From: Arenicella sp.
GTDB taxonomy: Bacteria; Pseudomonadota; Gammaproteobacteria; Arenicellales; Arenicellaceae
Direction: 5' to 3'
DNA length: 6,663 bases
NCBI GenBank assembly: GCA_018677115.1
Contig: JAHHOC010000067.1
Coordinates: 1 to 6,663 of the forward strand
How positions within the stretch are numbered: the first letter of the stretch is position 1; every line of letters starts with the position of its first letter. The translations under genes and the position numbers were made by a program. Shown here piece by piece: positions 5,510 to 6,663 of this stretch. The notes under the pieces are model-generated. The model was not told the origin of the DNA, did no database searches, and worked only from the letters and a program-made list of their open reading frames with translations.

Positions 5510-6663
5510 ATTGCTCGCGGTATTTTTTCACTACTCGCAGTGCAATCACGTTCAGCACCAGGGTAATGATAAAAAGAAACAGGCCCAACGCGAACGCCGC
5601 CAATGTTTTGGCACTGTCAAATTCCTGGTCACCCACCAGCAGGGTGACAATCTGAACCGTCACCGTGGTCACTGCTTCCAGCGGATTAATGGTTAAATTT
5701 GCCGCCAACCCGGCGGCCATTACCACAATCATGGTTTCACCAATTGCGCGTGATGCAGCCAGCAATACACCTCCGACAATGCCCGGCAGCGCAGCGGGGA
5801 ATATCACTCTTTTAATGGTCTCCGATTGTGTGGCACCCAACCCATAGGACCCGTCGCGCAAGCTCTGCGGTACCGCATTTATAACGTCATCCGACAACGA
5901 AGACACAAATGGAATAATCATAATGCCCATAACGACTCCTGCCGCCAGGGCGCTCTCAGATGAGACACTGAGGTTGGCCAGCCAGCCGATACCATTTTCG
6001 GCACCCCAGTCCCGCAGGCTATCGCCGGCATCACGAATAGCCGGAGCAACTGTAATGGCGGCAAAAAATCCATAAACAACGGTTGGCACTCCGGCGAGAA
6101 TTTCCAATGCCGGTTTGACCCAGCCCCTGATCTGCTGACTGGCATACTCGGACAGGTAAATGGCCGACATCAAGCCAACCGGCACCGCAATTAACAGCGA
6201 GATAATTGAGATCAGGTAGGTGCCGACAATCAGCGGATTGATGCCAAAGGAGCCGGATGCTCCTGCCTGGTCTTCACGGATTGCTATCTGTGGGCTCCAA
6301 TGGGTACCAAACATAAACTCGGTCAATGGTACCTTGGTAAAAAAATAGATCGATTCAAATATTACCGACAACACGATGCCAACGGTGGTGAGGATGGCCA
6401 CTGTGGAGCAAACGAATAAGGTAATATTGAAAATGCGCTCAACCGAGTAGCGCGCATTATGCTCGACCTGCACCCAACGCATGCCCAGTAATATGCTGAT
6501 TACCAGCACGCTGATTACCAGGATCGGCATTGCCTGACGGCTCAACGCCGTTAAGCCGCTGTAACGATCCACTGCGGGTTGGTATTCCTTGCCTAGCGCA
6601 CTTATGTCGCCGATGCCATTGGCTATGTTGGTGATCTGATTCAGCAGTAAGCCAAGGTTGGCA
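5502..6663 (-). CDS. pstC: PstC, phosphate ABC transporter permease, long form, 5' end off the window
   Basis: The frame is open from the right edge to a TAA at 5502-5504, giving about 386 visible residues. A GTG at 6572 could be read as the start, but the frame continues upstream without a stop and E. coli PstC (319 aa) lacks what is seen here: about 44 residues and an extra TM segment before the canonical first helix. Counting from that GTG, the extra TM is at 15-33 and the canonical permease starts near 41. Its TMs lie near 47-76, 112-141, 149-177, 211-226, 258-274, 279-297 and 326-346. The coupling loop is at about 238-256 (LRDGSYGLGATQS) and the conserved ASRAIGET is at 273-280. This fits the long PstC of many gammaproteobacteria, where a sizeable soluble region precedes the permease. 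By the positive-inside rule that region should face the periplasm (inference). The operon promoter and pstS, if linked, lie beyond the edge. Confidence 0.93.
   Translation of the reverse strand, partial: ANLGLLLNQITNIANGIGDISALGKEYQPAVDRYSGLTALSRQAMPILVISVLVISILLGMRWVQVEHNARYSVERIFNITLFVCSTVAILTTVGIVLSVIFESIYFFTKVPLTEFMFGTHWSPQIAIREDQAGASGSFGINPLIVGTYLISIISLLIAVPVGLMSAIYLSEYASQQIRGWVKPALEILAGVPTVVYGFFAAITVAPAIRDAGDSLRDWGAENGIGWLANLSVSSESALAAGVVMGIMIIPFVSSLSDDVINAVPQSLRDGSYGLGATQSETIKRVIFPAALPGIVGGVLLAASRAIGETMIVVMAAGLAANLTINPLEAVTTVTVQIVTLLVGDQEFDSAKTLAAFALGLFLFIITLVLNVIALRVVKKYREQYE

Noticed and set aside
1..6663. CRISPR array, insertion sequence, tRNA/rRNA or phage attachment site
   Set aside because: I saw no regularly spaced repeats, transposase-like frames, terminal inverted repeats or recognisable RNA gene sequence anywhere in the window.

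Overview
The window is a stretch of chromosome with every well-supported gene on the minus strand, so it reads from right to left. It looks like a gammaproteobacterium, probably marine or environmental. The clues are a long-form PstC with an extra membrane segment ahead of the usual permease, a PstA with a large soluble insert after its first helix (DUF3333 type), a PstB with an N-terminal tail, and a small class II-like periplasmic cytochrome c. Base composition looks intermediate. I cannot name a genus from the sequence alone.

Layout, in transcription order. (1) Positions 6663 to 2563 hold the 3' part of a phosphate-specific transport operon, pstC (cut by the right edge) - pstA - pstB - phoU. 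Junctions are tight: pstC and pstA overlap by 8 bases, pstA-pstB are 31 bases apart, and pstB-phoU are 27 bases apart with a hairpin over the pstB stop codon. pstS and any phoB/phoR genes are not in the window. (2) A strong intrinsic terminator at 2494-2520 closes the operon. (3) A separate unit then begins with a 556-residue nuclease of the endonuclease/exonuclease/phosphatase (EEP) superfamily. It has an N-terminal OB-fold-like region. Its only good start codon lies 6 bases after a perfect TATAAT, which suggests a leaderless mRNA. (4) A small exported monoheme cytochrome c follows at 664-182. (5) The last 180 bases at the left edge hold no confident gene, only two competing edge-truncated reading frames.

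How the genes work together: PstC and PstA form the inner-membrane channel, PstB is its ATPase, and PhoU links the state of the transporter to the PhoR sensor kinase, so the block both imports phosphate and reports on it. The EEP nuclease could in principle release phosphate from nucleic acids. However, it has no visible signal peptide, and a terminator plus its own promoter separate it from the operon, so that link is weak. Nothing visible ties the cytochrome to phosphate.

Most of the window is a recognisable Pst-PhoU locus and I do not see a wholly new system. The points most worth a second look are a Pho-box-like direct repeat inside pstB on the opposite strand, the G8 tract at the end of phoU, the apparent leaderless start of the nuclease, and the enlarged architecture of the Pst permeases.
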